Shown: positions 1-8,372 of the stretch, piece by piece
Layout of the letters: each line of letters starts with the position of its first letter
Position numbering within the stretch: the stretch's first letter is position 1
From: Hallella bergensis DSM 17361
GTDB lineage: Bacteria > Bacteroidota > Bacteroidia > Bacteroidales > Bacteroidaceae
DNA length: 40,135 bases
Direction of reading: 5' to 3'
Assembly (NCBI RefSeq): GCF_000160535.1
Contig: NZ_GG704781.1
Coordinates: forward strand, 698,732-738,866
Position numbers and translations under genes: made by a program
The notes under the pieces: generated by a model
What the model was told of the DNA's origin: nothing
Seen by the model: the letters and a program-made list of their open reading frames with translations, nothing else
The model's database searches: none

Positions 1-696
1 GGATAGGTTCAATCCACTCAACAAAGCCCGATGCCTGTTAGCCACCAACTTAAAAGCAAGCGACTTGATGTTTAGGCCCGAAGCCTCTGTAAATGAAATC
101 CTTTTGAGTTTGAGATTGATGGAATCATCCCGCAATGCATTCAAAATAATATGAGAACTCAGATTCTTGACATTGAGATGATGCGTGTCAAACGATTGCT
201 TGCGAGGCTTGTCAAGTTGATTCCAACAGATATTCCCACGTCTGATAATCAAACTCTTAAGCTCCAAATCCAACGGTTGATGATTTAAAGTATCCTTAGA
301 AGCAAGTGAATCGAGTGCAAATTGGAAGTTGGGCTTGCTTTGAGCGGTCTCCTTATAAAAATTGGCTTTCATGCCAAAAAGCTGTGCAGAAGTAATAGAG
401 ATACGACCTTGGAGCAGGGATATCAGGTCTGCTTTGACCGAGATGCGTGTGGCTTGCAACATATCATGCCCCTTCATGTCTTGGATATTAACATCATCAA
501 TAATGATTCTGTTAAACAATCCTAAACTCGCACGCCCCATATCTACCCTTGTGTTTAGCTTCTGAGACAGTACATCGGCTATCTGTGACCCCAAATGCGA
601 CTGTACCACAGGCAAGTTTACAAGGAGCAAAGCGATCAAACACAGGCTCACAATAGCCCATATAAGAACGTTAATGCTATGTTTTATCGTTTTCAA
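1..696 (-). CDS. TamB/DUF490-type translocation-assembly protein, N-terminal part, cut by the window edge
   Basis: Reading the minus strand from a TTG at 696 gives 232 codons without a stop, running off the left edge. The protein begins MKTIKHSINVLIWAIVSLC, a positively charged N-terminus followed by one membrane anchor of about 20 residues. It continues with NLPVVQSHLGSQIADVLSQK and a TRVDMGRASLGLFNRIIIDD stretch. That anchor followed by an AsmA/TamB-like beta segment is typical of Bacteroidetes TamB proteins, which span the periplasm and help place proteins or lipids in the outer membrane. No ATG lies in frame nearby: the ATG at 703 is in another frame and stops after eight codons, so TTG is the best start. 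The gene is divergent from nqrA. I am fairly sure of the family; the C-terminal DUF490 domain is outside the window. Confidence 0.72.
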   Translation of the reverse strand, partial: MKTIKHSINVLIWAIVSLCLIALLLVNLPVVQSHLGSQIADVLSQKLNTRVDMGRASLGLFNRIIIDDVNIQDMKGHDMLQATRISVKADLISLLQGRISITSAQLFGMKANFYKETAQSKPNFQFALDSLASKDTLNHQPLDLELKSLIIRRGNICWNQLDKPRKQSFDTHHLNVKNLSSHIILNALRDDSINLKLKRISFTEASGLNIKSLAFKLVANRHRALLSGLNLS

Positions 697-703
697 TTGG
701 CAT

Positions 704-712
704 GCAAATTTA
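704..712 (-). promoter_or_regulatory. Bacteroidetes -7 box for the TamB-like gene
   Basis: On the minus strand this reads TAAATTTGC, an exact match to the TAnnTTTG box used by the Bacteroidetes primary sigma factor. It ends only 8 bases before the TTG at 696, so the transcript would have almost no leader. No clear -33 element was seen. Confidence 0.45.
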
Positions 713-775
713 AAAAAATTGAGTTCAAATAGGAAATAAAAGCGTGGTTTTTATCTCATTTATGTTATTTTTGAG

Positions 776-784
776 TAAATTTGC
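776..784 (+). promoter_or_regulatory. Bacteroidetes -7 box for the nqr operon
   Basis: TAAATTTGC matches TAnnTTTG exactly and lies about 75 bases before the nqrA start codon. A T-rich stretch at 746-753 is at roughly the distance of a -33 element. It is the only good box between the two divergent genes on this strand. Confidence 0.5.
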
Positions 785-859
785 ATCGACAAGCGGATTA
801 GGCTTCTCGAAGTTAGTACATTAAACATTATATTATCAATTTACAATTATGGATTTTCT

Positions 860-2212
860 ATGGCAAATGTAATTAAGTTGCGAAAAGGCTTGAAGTTAAA
901 CTTGAAGGGGAAAGCCAGAGAAAAGAAATTATCGACACAGGACTCTCAGGAGTATGGTTTAATGCCCGAGTTTTTTGTTGGCATTACTCCAAAAGTAGTT
1001 GTTAAGCAAGCAGATCATGTGCTTGCCGGCGAACCCCTGTTTGTTAACAAAGCTTGTCCGGATGTCAAATTCTCATCCCCTGTAAGCGGAACGGTTACCG
1101 AAGTGTTGCGGGGCGAGCGTCGCAAAGTACTTTGCGTGAAGATCAAAGCAGACGAGCATCAGGAGTATCACGATTTTGGAATCAAGGATATTGCGTCGCT
1201 AACTGCTGATGAGGTAAAGCAATCATTGCTCGACGCCGGTCTTTTTGGTTATATCAACCAGCTGCCATACGCAGTTTCTACCACTCCGGACACTACTCCT
1301 AAAGGCATATTTGTATCTGCTTTGCGTGACATGCCTTTGGCCGGGGATTTTGAATTTGAGCTTCAGGGCAATGAGCAGGCTTTCCAAGTGGGAATCACTG
1401 CACTGTCTAAAATTGCTCCGATATCTCTTGGCATTGGAGCAAAACAAAACGCAAAAGCACTTACTGAAATTCGGGATGCAACAGTAACGGTTTTTGATGG
1501 AGACTGTCCGGCCGGCAATGTTGGCGTCCAGATAAACCATTTGTCCCCGGTCAATGTAGGCGAAGTTGTTTGGACCGTTGATCCTTCGGCCGTAATTTTC
1601 TTCGGGCGCCTGTTCCTGACTGGCAAAGTAGACTTGCGCCGCACCATAGCGATAGCCGGGAGTCAGATAACCGAGGCAGCTTACACCGATGTGCTTGTGG
1701 GCACGCCGCTTGCCGACATCCTGAACGGGAGGCTTATTCAGTCTGATCATATTCGCATTATCAACGGCAACCCCCTCACGGGTTCCGTCGCCGAGCTTGG
1801 TGACTATCTTGGCGCCCATACATCTGAGGTGACGGTTATTCCCGAAGGAGACGACAAGGACGAGATGTTGGGATGGATCTTGCCACGCACAAATGACTTC
1901 TCGACCTCACGCAGCTATTTCACTTGGTTGCAGGACAAGAACCGTGAATATGACCTCGATGCCCGCATCAAGGGTGGCAGGCGACATATTATCATGAGTG
2001 GTGAGTACGATAAAGTACTGCCCATGAATATCTACGGTGAATTTCTTATCAAGTCGATTATTGCAGGAGACATTGACAAGCAGGAGCAACTTGGCATTTA
2101 CGAGGTAAGCCCGGAAGATTTTGCCGTGGCTGAGTTCGTCGACTCCTCCAAACTCCCCCTGCAAAAAATTGTGCGAGAAGGGTTAGACATTCTCCGCAAG
2201 GAAAATGCGTAA
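860..2212 (+). CDS. nqrA: Na+-translocating NADH:quinone oxidoreductase subunit A
   Basis: This 450-residue protein is the size expected for NqrA, the soluble, cytoplasm-facing subunit of the sodium-pumping NADH:quinone oxidoreductase. The N-terminal VIKLRKGLKLNLKGKA segment is the usual NqrA opening, followed by the lipoyl-like fold seen in the family (GEPLFVNKACPDVKFSSPVSG). NqrA carries no flavin or iron-sulfur cofactor and is linked to quinone binding. The ATG at 860 is used; no Shine-Dalgarno site precedes it, as is normal in this phylum. It is the first of six genes in the canonical order A-B-C-D-E-F with 42, 12, 5, 2 and 16 bases between successive genes, so one transcript is very likely. 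Confidence 0.97.
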   Translation: MANVIKLRKGLKLNLKGKAREKKLSTQDSQEYGLMPEFFVGITPKVVVKQADHVLAGEPLFVNKACPDVKFSSPVSGTVTEVLRGERRKVLCVKIKADEHQEYHDFGIKDIASLTADEVKQSLLDAGLFGYINQLPYAVSTTPDTTPKGIFVSALRDMPLAGDFEFELQGNEQAFQVGITALSKIAPISLGIGAKQNAKALTEIRDATVTVFDGDCPAGNVGVQINHLSPVNVGEVVWTVDPSAVIFFGRLFLTGKVDLRRTIAIAGSQITEAAYTDVLVGTPLADILNGRLIQSDHIRIINGNPLTGSVAELGDYLGAHTSEVTVIPEGDDKDEMLGWILPRTNDFSTSRSYFTWLQDKNREYDLDARIKGGRRHIIMSGEYDKVLPMNIYGEFLIKSIIAGDIDKQEQLGIYEVSPEDFAVAEFVDSSKLPLQKIVREGLDILRKENA

Positions 2213-2254
2213 TCTTTCTTTTTCTATAAGCATATAAATTATTAATTTGCAACA

Positions 2255-3415
2255 ATGAGTTCATTAAAGAAATATTTTGAAGGCATCAGACCTCACTTTG
2301 AGGAAGGTGGCAAGTTCCACGCTTTTCAAAGCATGTATGATGGATTCGACACATTCCTGTTTGTGCCCAATGCGACATCAAAGTCAGGAGTGAGCATCCA
2401 CGATGCCATCGATTCGAAACGTATCATGAGCTTGGTGGTTATCGCGTTGATACCGGCATTGCTCTTTGGTATGTATAATGTGGGCTACCAGAATGCCCTG
2501 GCAGCAGGCGGATTGTCTGAAACAGGATTCTTCGCTCTGTTTTTCTACGGATTTTTAGCTGTGCTGCCAAAGATTCTTGTCAGCTACATTGTAGGTCTGG
2601 GCATTGAGTTTGCTTGGGCACAGTGGAAAAAAGAGGAAATCCAAGAAGGTTTTCTCGTGTCGGGTATTCTCATACCGATGATTATTCCTATCAACACCCC
2701 GTTATGGACACTTGTCCTGGCCGTAGCTTTCTCAGTTATATTCTGTAAAGAAATCTTTGGCGGAACGGGTATGAACATTTTCAATGTGGCCATTGCCGCA
2801 CGCATGTTCCTGTTCTTTTCTTATCCCAGTCAGATGACTGGCGACACGGTCTGGGTGGCACAGAAGTCTATTTTCGGTCTGGGCTACACACTCCCCGATA
2901 CATTCACGGCTGCCACCCCATTGGGCGAGATGGCTGTTAACCATGTTCCCGCAGCATCTCTGGCCGACATGGTGTATGGTTTCATCCCCGGTTCCATTGG
3001 CGAGACGTCCGTCATTGCCATTGCTTTGGGTGCCATCTTGTTGTTGTGGACAGGCATCGCAAGCTGGAAAACCATGCTCAGCGTCTTCGTTGGCGGCATT
3101 GTCATGGCTTTGATATTCACAGCAACCGGAACGAACACAACACCGTGGTATGAACATCTCGTGCTGGGAGGTTTCTGCTTTGGTGCCGTCTTCATGGCCA
3201 CCGACCCCGTCACATCAGCACGTACTGAGGTCGGCAAGTGGATTTACGGATTTTTTATCGGTGCCATGGCCATTATCGTTCGTGTTATGAACCCCGGTTA
3301 TCCGGAGGGTATGATGCTTGCCATCTTCTTCGGTAACATGTTTGCACCGCTCATTGACTATTGCGTGGTAGACTCCAACATTTCCAAACGTGCCAAGCGT
3401 GCTGCAAACAAATAA
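2255..3415 (+). CDS. nqrB: Na+-translocating NADH:quinone oxidoreductase subunit B
   Basis: A 386-residue polytopic membrane protein of the NqrB/RnfD family, the main membrane subunit of the sodium pump and carrier of a covalently bound FMN. About ten hydrophobic segments are visible, beginning near MSLVVIALIPALLFG. The flavin-attachment site of NqrB is a Thr in a motif of the form Dxx(S/T)GAT. Here the corresponding residues are DTFTAAT with Thr221 as the predicted acceptor, so the usual Gly is Ala. Other family stretches are GTGMNIFNVAIAARMFLFF and MATDPVTSARTEVGKWIYG. It sits 42 bases after nqrA. Identification is secure from sequence and operon position. Confidence 0.97.
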   Translation: MSSLKKYFEGIRPHFEEGGKFHAFQSMYDGFDTFLFVPNATSKSGVSIHDAIDSKRIMSLVVIALIPALLFGMYNVGYQNALAAGGLSETGFFALFFYGFLAVLPKILVSYIVGLGIEFAWAQWKKEEIQEGFLVSGILIPMIIPINTPLWTLVLAVAFSVIFCKEIFGGTGMNIFNVAIAARMFLFFSYPSQMTGDTVWVAQKSIFGLGYTLPDTFTAATPLGEMAVNHVPAASLADMVYGFIPGSIGETSVIAIALGAILLLWTGIASWKTMLSVFVGGIVMALIFTATGTNTTPWYEHLVLGGFCFGAVFMATDPVTSARTEVGKWIYGFFIGAMAIIVRVMNPGYPEGMMLAIFFGNMFAPLIDYCVVDSNISKRAKRAANK

Positions 3416-3427
3416 AGAGGACAAGGT

Positions 3428-4129
3428 ATGAAAACAAATTCAAATTCTTATACTATTATTTATTCTGTTGTCTTGGTGGTTATTGTTGCCCTATTGTTGG
3501 CCGTGGTATTCCAAGCCCTCAAGCCACAGCAGGACATTAATGTGGCGCTCGACAAGCAAAAGCAGATTCTCTATTCTTTGAACATCCGCGATCTTGACGA
3601 TGCGTCGGCAGCAGCCAAATACAAGGAAGTGGTTGTGGCAGATCGGATTATTGATGAGAACGGAACGATTGTCGAGCCCGGAACCCAAGGCGGTACGTCT
3701 GCTGGATTCAAACTTAACTCTGCTGACTATAAGTCTGGCCGACTGGCACTATTTGTCTGCAATGTAGATGGCCAAACCAAATATGTTATACCGGTTTACG
3801 GTATGGGATTGTGGGGGCCAATCAATGCTTTCGTGGCATTAAACGAAGACAAAGCTACCGTTTATGGTGCATATTTCAATCATGAGGGAGAGACCGCTGG
3901 TCTGGGAGCTGAAATCAAAGACAACCTGAAATGGCAACAACAGTTCCAAGGCAAAAAACTCTTTAAAGAAGGCAACAACACTGACATTGCGTTGGCTGCC
4001 GTCAAGAAGATTGACGACCCTGCAACACAGGTGGACATGGTTACCGGAGCCACGCTCACATCCAATGGTGTCACCGATATGTTTAAGGAGGGATTCGGTA
4101 AGTATATGAAATTCTTAAATGAAAAATAA
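3428..4129 (+). CDS. nqrC: Na+-translocating NADH:quinone oxidoreductase subunit C
   Basis: A 233-residue protein with one N-terminal membrane anchor (YTIIYSVVLVVIVALLLAVVF) and a periplasmic FMN-binding domain. Near the C-terminus DMVTGAT matches the flavin-transferase consensus Dxx(S/T)GAT exactly. Thr209 is the predicted phosphoester link to FMN. NqrC passes electrons between the iron site of NqrD/E and the FMN of NqrB. Covalent attachment needs the ApbE flavin transferase, which is not encoded in this window. The length is close to that of other Bacteroidetes NqrC proteins. Confidence 0.97.
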   Translation: MKTNSNSYTIIYSVVLVVIVALLLAVVFQALKPQQDINVALDKQKQILYSLNIRDLDDASAAAKYKEVVVADRIIDENGTIVEPGTQGGTSAGFKLNSADYKSGRLALFVCNVDGQTKYVIPVYGMGLWGPINAFVALNEDKATVYGAYFNHEGETAGLGAEIKDNLKWQQQFQGKKLFKEGNNTDIALAAVKKIDDPATQVDMVTGATLTSNGVTDMFKEGFGKYMKFLNEK

Positions 4130-4134
4130 AGACT

Positions 4135-4767
4135 ATGGCATTATTTTCAAAACAAAATAAAGAGGTACTGGGCGCCCCGCTCAGCCTGGACAATCCCGTC
4201 CTCGTCCAGGTGCTTGGCATCTGTTCTGCGCTGGCTGTGACATCGCAGCTTAAGCCAGCCGTTGTGATGGGACTTGCCGTAACCGTTATCACGGCATTCG
4301 CCAATGTGATTATTTCGCTCATTCGCAAGACCATCCCCATGCGAATCCGCATCATCGTACAATTGGTGGTGGTGGCTGCCTTAGTTACCATCGTGAGCCA
4401 AGTGCTCAAGGCCTTTGCCTACGATGTGAGCGTGCAGCTTTCGGTATACGTAGGCCTAATCATCACCAACTGTATCCTGATGGGTCGCCTCGAGGCGTTT
4501 GCCATGATGAACAAGCCGTGGCCGAGTTTCCTTGACGGAATCGGCAACGGATTGGGCTATGCCCTCATCTTGGTCATCGTGGGCTTTTTTCGCGAACTTT
4601 TAGGCCGTGGAACACTCTTCGGCTTTCAGGTTCTACCCCAAAGCTTCTACGACTTGGGCTATATCAACAACGGCATGATGACCATGCCGGCCATGGCACT
4701 GATTCTCGTAGGATGTGTTATCTGGGTTCATCGAGCTTATTTCTATAAAGAAGAGGACAATAAATAA
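4135..4767 (+). CDS. nqrD: Na+-translocating NADH:quinone oxidoreductase subunit D
   Basis: A 210-residue six-helix membrane protein of the NqrD/RnfE family. It keeps the two Cys-containing half-helix motifs of the family: [16 protein letters not shown] with Cys30, and [16 protein letters not shown]. Together with the matching pair in NqrE these are known to hold an intramembrane iron centre. The gene starts 5 bases after the nqrC stop and ends 2 bases before nqrE, which suggests translational coupling. Length and motifs agree fully with the family. Confidence 0.97.
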   Translation: MALFSKQNKEVLGAPLSLDNPVLVQVLGICSALAVTSQLKPAVVMGLAVTVITAFANVIISLIRKTIPMRIRIIVQLVVVAALVTIVSQVLKAFAYDVSVQLSVYVGLIITNCILMGRLEAFAMMNKPWPSFLDGIGNGLGYALILVIVGFFRELLGRGTLFGFQVLPQSFYDLGYINNGMMTMPAMALILVGCVIWVHRAYFYKEEDNK

Positions 4768-4769
4768 TT

Positions 4770-5378
4770 ATGGAACATCTCATTAGCTTATTCTTCAGGT
4801 CCATCTTTGTGGACAATATGATTTTCGCTTTCTTCCTCGGCATGTGTTCGTTCCTTGCCGTCTCCAAAAATGTGAAGACCTCATTCGGGTTAGGAATGGC
4901 CGTGACATTTGTGTTGCTGGTAACAGTCCCCGTAGACTACATTCTGCAAACCAAAGTGCTCGACCCAATGGGGCTATCCTATCTGAGTTTCATTCTTTTC
5001 ATTGCAGTTATTGCCGGTATCGTACAGATCGTAGAGATGGTGGTGGAACGCTACTCGCCATCGCTTTATGCCTCGCTGGGTATCTTCCTCCCTTTGATCG
5101 CCGTAAACTGTGCCATCATGGGAGCATCGCTCTTTATGCAGCAGCGCATCAACATGGACCCTGCAAGCTCGCAGTATATCGGATCGGTTCTCGATGCCGT
5201 GGTCTATGCTCTTGGCTCCGGACTGGGCTGGCTGCTGGCCATTGTCCTGATGGGCGCAATCCGTGAAAAGATGCAATACAGCGACGTACCCAAACCGCTT
5301 CAGGGGCTTGGCATTACCTTTATTACGGTGGGGCTCATGGCCATGGCCATGATGTGCTTCTCCGGTCTTAACATATAA
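4770..5378 (+). CDS. nqrE: Na+-translocating NADH:quinone oxidoreductase subunit E
   Basis: A 202-residue six-helix membrane protein, paralogous to NqrD but inserted in the opposite topology. The Cys motifs [20 protein letters not shown] (Cys26) and [15 protein letters not shown] are in the expected places and pair with those of NqrD to bind the shared iron centre. The ending, [19 protein letters not shown], is also typical. It is located 2 bases after nqrD and 16 bases before nqrF. Confidence 0.97.
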   Translation: MEHLISLFFRSIFVDNMIFAFFLGMCSFLAVSKNVKTSFGLGMAVTFVLLVTVPVDYILQTKVLDPMGLSYLSFILFIAVIAGIVQIVEMVVERYSPSLYASLGIFLPLIAVNCAIMGASLFMQQRINMDPASSQYIGSVLDAVVYALGSGLGWLLAIVLMGAIREKMQYSDVPKPLQGLGITFITVGLMAMAMMCFSGLNI

Positions 5379-5394
5379 GAAATACGATAAGAAC

Positions 5395-6660
5395 ATGAGT
5401 TTTATATTAAATAGTGTCGGAGTATTTTTGGTGGTGATACTTTTGCTGGTCATCATCCTGCTTGTGGCTAAAAACTACTTAAGCCCCAGCGGCAAAGTTA
5501 AAATTACCATCAATGACAAAAAAACCATAGAAGTATCACAGGGCGACAGTCTGCTGTCCACGCTCAATGCCAACGGTATCTTCCTACCCTCTGCCTGTGG
5601 AGGCAAGGGCAGTTGTGCCCAATGCAAATGCCAAGTGCTCGAGGGCGGTGGTGAGATTCTGGACTCAGAAAAGTCGCACTTCACCCGCAAACAAATCAAG
5701 GAACACTGGCGTCTGGGCTGCCAGACCAAGGTAAAAGGAGATTTTCGTATCAAAATTAACGAATCGATACTGGGCGTTAAGGAGTGGGAATGCACCGTGA
5801 TTTCCAACAAGAACGTATCTTCTTTCATCAAAGTGTTCAAGGTGGCTCTTCCTCCAGGCGAGCACATGGACTTTATACCGGGGTCGTACGCACAAATCAA
5901 GATTCCTGCCTACGACAGTATCGACTATGACAAAGACTTCGACAAAGAGCTTATTGGCGAAGAATACATAGACGCTTGGAAGAAATTTAACATCTTCTCT
6001 CTCAAGGCAAGCAATCCGGAGGACACCGTCCGTGCCTATTCCATGGCCAACTATCCTGCCGAGGGCGATGTCATCACGCTGACCGTTCGCATTGCCACCA
6101 CGCCCTTCCTGCCACGTCCGCAGGTGGGCTTCCAGGACGTACCGTCAGGCATCGGGTCGTCTTATATCTTCAGCCTGAAACCGGGAGACAAGGTTCTCAT
6201 GAGTGGCCCATACGGTGATTTCCATCCACACTTCGACTCCAAAAAGGAGATGATATGGATCGGCGGTGGCGCAGGGATGGCTCCGCTGCGTGCCCAGATT
6301 ATGTATATGACCAAGACATTGCATACCACAGACCGTGAGATGCACTTCTTCTATGGTGCACGTGCACTGTCAGAAGCCTTTTTCCTGGAGGATTTCTGGG
6401 CATTGGAGAAAGAGTTCCCCAATTTCCATTTCCACCTTTCACTCGACCGTCAGGATCCTAAGGCCGACGCGGCCGGAGTGGATTATTACACAGGCTTTGC
6501 TGTGAATTGCATTCGTGACACTTATCTGAAAAACCACGAAGCCCCCGAAGACTGTGAATACTATCTCTGTGGACCACCTATGCTGATCAAGACCGTTACC
6601 GAATATCTCGACTCACTTGGTGTGGAAAAGGAGAGCATCATGTTCGATGACTTTGGATAA
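5395..6660 (+). CDS. nqrF: Na+-translocating NADH:quinone oxidoreductase subunit F
   Basis: This is the NADH-oxidising subunit, 421 residues long. It has an N-terminal membrane anchor (about residues 6-25), a plant-type [2Fe-2S] ferredoxin domain (about 35-120) and a ferredoxin-NADP+ reductase-like FAD/NADH module. The cluster ligands are Cys68, Cys74, Cys77 and Cys109, with spacing as in characterised NqrF proteins. RAYSMANYP is the FAD-binding motif, IGGGAGMAPLRAQI the nucleotide-binding loop, and YYLCGPPMLI the NAD-site motif near the C-terminus. It passes electrons from NADH through FAD and the 2Fe-2S centre to the membrane subunits. It is the last gene of the operon and is followed by a strong terminator. 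Confidence 0.97.
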   Translation: MSFILNSVGVFLVVILLLVIILLVAKNYLSPSGKVKITINDKKTIEVSQGDSLLSTLNANGIFLPSACGGKGSCAQCKCQVLEGGGEILDSEKSHFTRKQIKEHWRLGCQTKVKGDFRIKINESILGVKEWECTVISNKNVSSFIKVFKVALPPGEHMDFIPGSYAQIKIPAYDSIDYDKDFDKELIGEEYIDAWKKFNIFSLKASNPEDTVRAYSMANYPAEGDVITLTVRIATTPFLPRPQVGFQDVPSGIGSSYIFSLKPGDKVLMSGPYGDFHPHFDSKKEMIWIGGGAGMAPLRAQIMYMTKTLHTTDREMHFFYGARALSEAFFLEDFWALEKEFPNFHFHLSLDRQDPKADAAGVDYYTGFAVNCIRDTYLKNHEAPEDCEYYLCGPPMLIKTVTEYLDSLGVEKESIMFDDFG

Positions 6661-6694
6661 TGATATTCAAGTATCAACACGTCTCATCAAATCT

Positions 6695-6729
6695 TGACAA
6701 AAGCCGCTGTAATTCAGCGGCTTTTGTCA
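6695..6729 (+). terminator. Intrinsic terminator of the nqr operon
   Basis: A perfect 15-base-pair stem, TGACAAAAGCCGCTG paired with CAGCGGCTTTTGTCA, encloses the loop TAATT. It begins 35 bases after the nqrF stop. The T-rich end of the 3' arm provides the release tract. Confidence 0.85.
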
Positions 6730-6918
6730 TATAATAACCGCAACCATCTCATAAAAATCATCCAACCTATATTTTTCTTGACAAACACCTCTTAATGCTT
6801 CGCGTATTTAAAAACCAAGATGCCACAGTTCGAAATTCCCAAAATTTGGCAACTTTCATAATTGTTTAATAATCAAACTATTAGTAAAAACAACTACACC
6901 GGCTCCCGGTTGTCCGCC

Positions 6919-6934
6919 TGCGGTTACTATCTAA
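6919..6934 (+). repeat. Dispersed intergenic repeat core, copy A
   Basis: The 16 bases TGCGGTTACTATCTAA recur exactly, on the other strand, at 23534-23549 in another gene-free region. The bases that follow are only partly similar in the two places (both contain an ATT-GG-CTTCG-like stretch), so the copies have diverged outside the core. Confidence 0.6.
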
Positions 6935-6964
6935 TGGCAACACCATTCGGCCTTCGAGAGCCCA

Positions 6965-7003
6965 CGACGAAACTCTAATCACCTTGTGGTTAGAGTTTCG
7001 TCG
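6965..7003. repeat. Long hairpin of 18 base pairs in the nqrF-aguA gap
   Basis: CGACGAAACTCTAATCAC (6965-6982) pairs with GTGGTTAGAGTTTCGTCG (6986-7003), with one G-T pair and a 3-base loop. No T-run follows on either strand and no gene ends nearby, so it is unlikely to be an ordinary terminator. It may be a REP-like element or part of a small RNA; the sequence alone does not decide. Confidence 0.6.
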
Positions 7004-7198
7004 CAGTGCCAGAAGGCTGCAACCGCAGAATTTCTCAATTTTATCGTCGCCCGCCTCACCATCCGACGGTCTGATCATGGCGCCTTTTCTTCCAGATGTA
7101 CTCAAAAATAATGTCCGGAATTTGATAACAATATTTTACAAAAGCAATCGTGAATGCGAAAAAAAAGAAATAGAGTCCCTACTTCCAGAGAAATTCAG

Positions 7199-7207
7199 TA
7201 TTTTTGC
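7199..7207 (+). promoter_or_regulatory. Bacteroidetes -7 box for aguAB
   Basis: TATTTTTGC matches TAnnTTTG and lies 43 bases before the aguA ATG, a normal leader length. Confidence 0.5.
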
Positions 7208-7250
7208 AACTCAGTAGTCAGCACGAATATAACCCACCAAGACCATCACT

Positions 7251-8321
7251 ATGACATGGCGTAACAACTATAACGACTTCAGACTGCCGGCCGAATGGGA
7301 ACACCAGGGCAGCATGCAACTGACATGGCCACACGACAACACGGACTGGAAACCCTATCTGTCGGAAGTAACAGAAACTTTCTTGCAACTGACCAAGGAA
7401 ATTGCATCAAGACAAAAACTGGTCATCGTGACACCGGCAGAAGACAGCACCCGCACTGCCATAGAAAAGCGGTGGGGCAAGAATTTGCTGGCAAACATCG
7501 TTTTTTTCGAGTGCGACACCAACGATACCTGGGCACGCGACCATGCCCCACTGACCATCACCTCGGAACACAGAACATACGGCGGGTTCAAAACCAACCA
7601 CCTGCTGGATTTCAAATTCAACGGTTGGGGCGAAAAATTCGGTTGGCAAAAAGACAATGCCATCAACATTCAACTCTACTATGCCGGATATTTCGCGGGA
7701 GCATTGGAAAACCACACCGACTTCGTACTTGAGGGGGGAGCGGTCGAGAGCGATGGGCAAGGCACCATCATGACCACCACATCATGCATGATGGCATCAC
7801 AACGAAACCAACCGCTCTCCCAAAAACAGATTGAGGATCGGCTACTCAATTATTTCAATGCCAAACGCATTCTATGGATTGAGCATGGAACGCTGATAGG
7901 CGACGACACTGATGGGCATATCGATACCATTGTACGTATGACACCGGGCGACACCCTCGTCTATGTGGGATGTGACAACAAAGATGATGAACAGTATGCC
8001 GACTTTATGGCTTTGGAAGAACAGCTTGAGACACTGACCACGATCAACGGCAGTCCATATCGCCTGTTGAAGCTACCCATGCCCAATGCCATGTACTATG
8101 ATGGGGAGCGGTTGCCAGCCACTTATGCCAACTTTGTAATTCTCAACGGAGCGGTTATCGTACCCACCTACAATCAACCGGAAAACGACAGACTGGCCTT
8201 AGGCGTTATCAAGCAGGCCTTTCCCGACCGGGAAATCATAGGGATAGATGCTTCTGTCGTAGTGCGCCAACACGGCTCACTCCATTGCCTCACCATGCAA
8301 TACCCGCACGGAGTGTTTTAA
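7251..8321 (+). CDS. aguA: Agmatine deiminase
   Basis: This 356-residue protein belongs to the agmatine/peptidylarginine deiminase family, which hydrolyses agmatine to N-carbamoylputrescine and ammonia. Family motifs are NDTWARDHAP (residues 91-100, Asp97 near the guanidinium), EGGAVESDG (161-169), DDTDGHIDT with catalytic His223, and HGSLHCLTMQYP with the nucleophile Cys346. The expected catalytic residues are all present and the length is usual. The ATG at 7251 gives MTWRNNYNDFRLPAEWEHQG, the normal start of the family. The next gene, 51 bases on, encodes the enzyme for its product, so the pair forms a two-step agmatine-to-putrescine operon. Confidence 0.95.
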   Translation: MTWRNNYNDFRLPAEWEHQGSMQLTWPHDNTDWKPYLSEVTETFLQLTKEIASRQKLVIVTPAEDSTRTAIEKRWGKNLLANIVFFECDTNDTWARDHAPLTITSEHRTYGGFKTNHLLDFKFNGWGEKFGWQKDNAINIQLYYAGYFAGALENHTDFVLEGGAVESDGQGTIMTTTSCMMASQRNQPLSQKQIEDRLLNYFNAKRILWIEHGTLIGDDTDGHIDTIVRMTPGDTLVYVGCDNKDDEQYADFMALEEQLETLTTINGSPYRLLKLPMPNAMYYDGERLPATYANFVILNGAVIVPTYNQPENDRLALGVIKQAFPDREIIGIDASVVVRQHGSLHCLTMQYPHGVF

Positions 8322-8372
8322 CATCACGGTGTACCAAATCTGTTAATAGCAAAGTTCACTACCAATATCAAC

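Larger units (their letters stand above)
6730..7198. other. Gene-free region between nqrF and aguA
   Basis: No convincing gene is present. Short open frames here (such as the 77-codon one at 6984-7217) span the hairpin and have no recognisable protein features. The stretch holds a dispersed-repeat core at 6919-6934 and a long hairpin at 6965-7003. The base composition changes from AT-rich (6730-6900) to GC-rich (6900-7090) and back, which sets off a discrete element of about 190 bases. Confidence 0.6.

Noticed and set aside
1223..1819. A 198-codon minus-strand frame inside nqrA
   Set aside because: It is a shadow of nqrA, with no recognisable protein features and no promoter or start context.
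6984..7217. A 77-codon frame in the nqrF-aguA gap
   Set aside because: It runs through one arm of the hairpin and the aguA promoter box and has no protein-like features.
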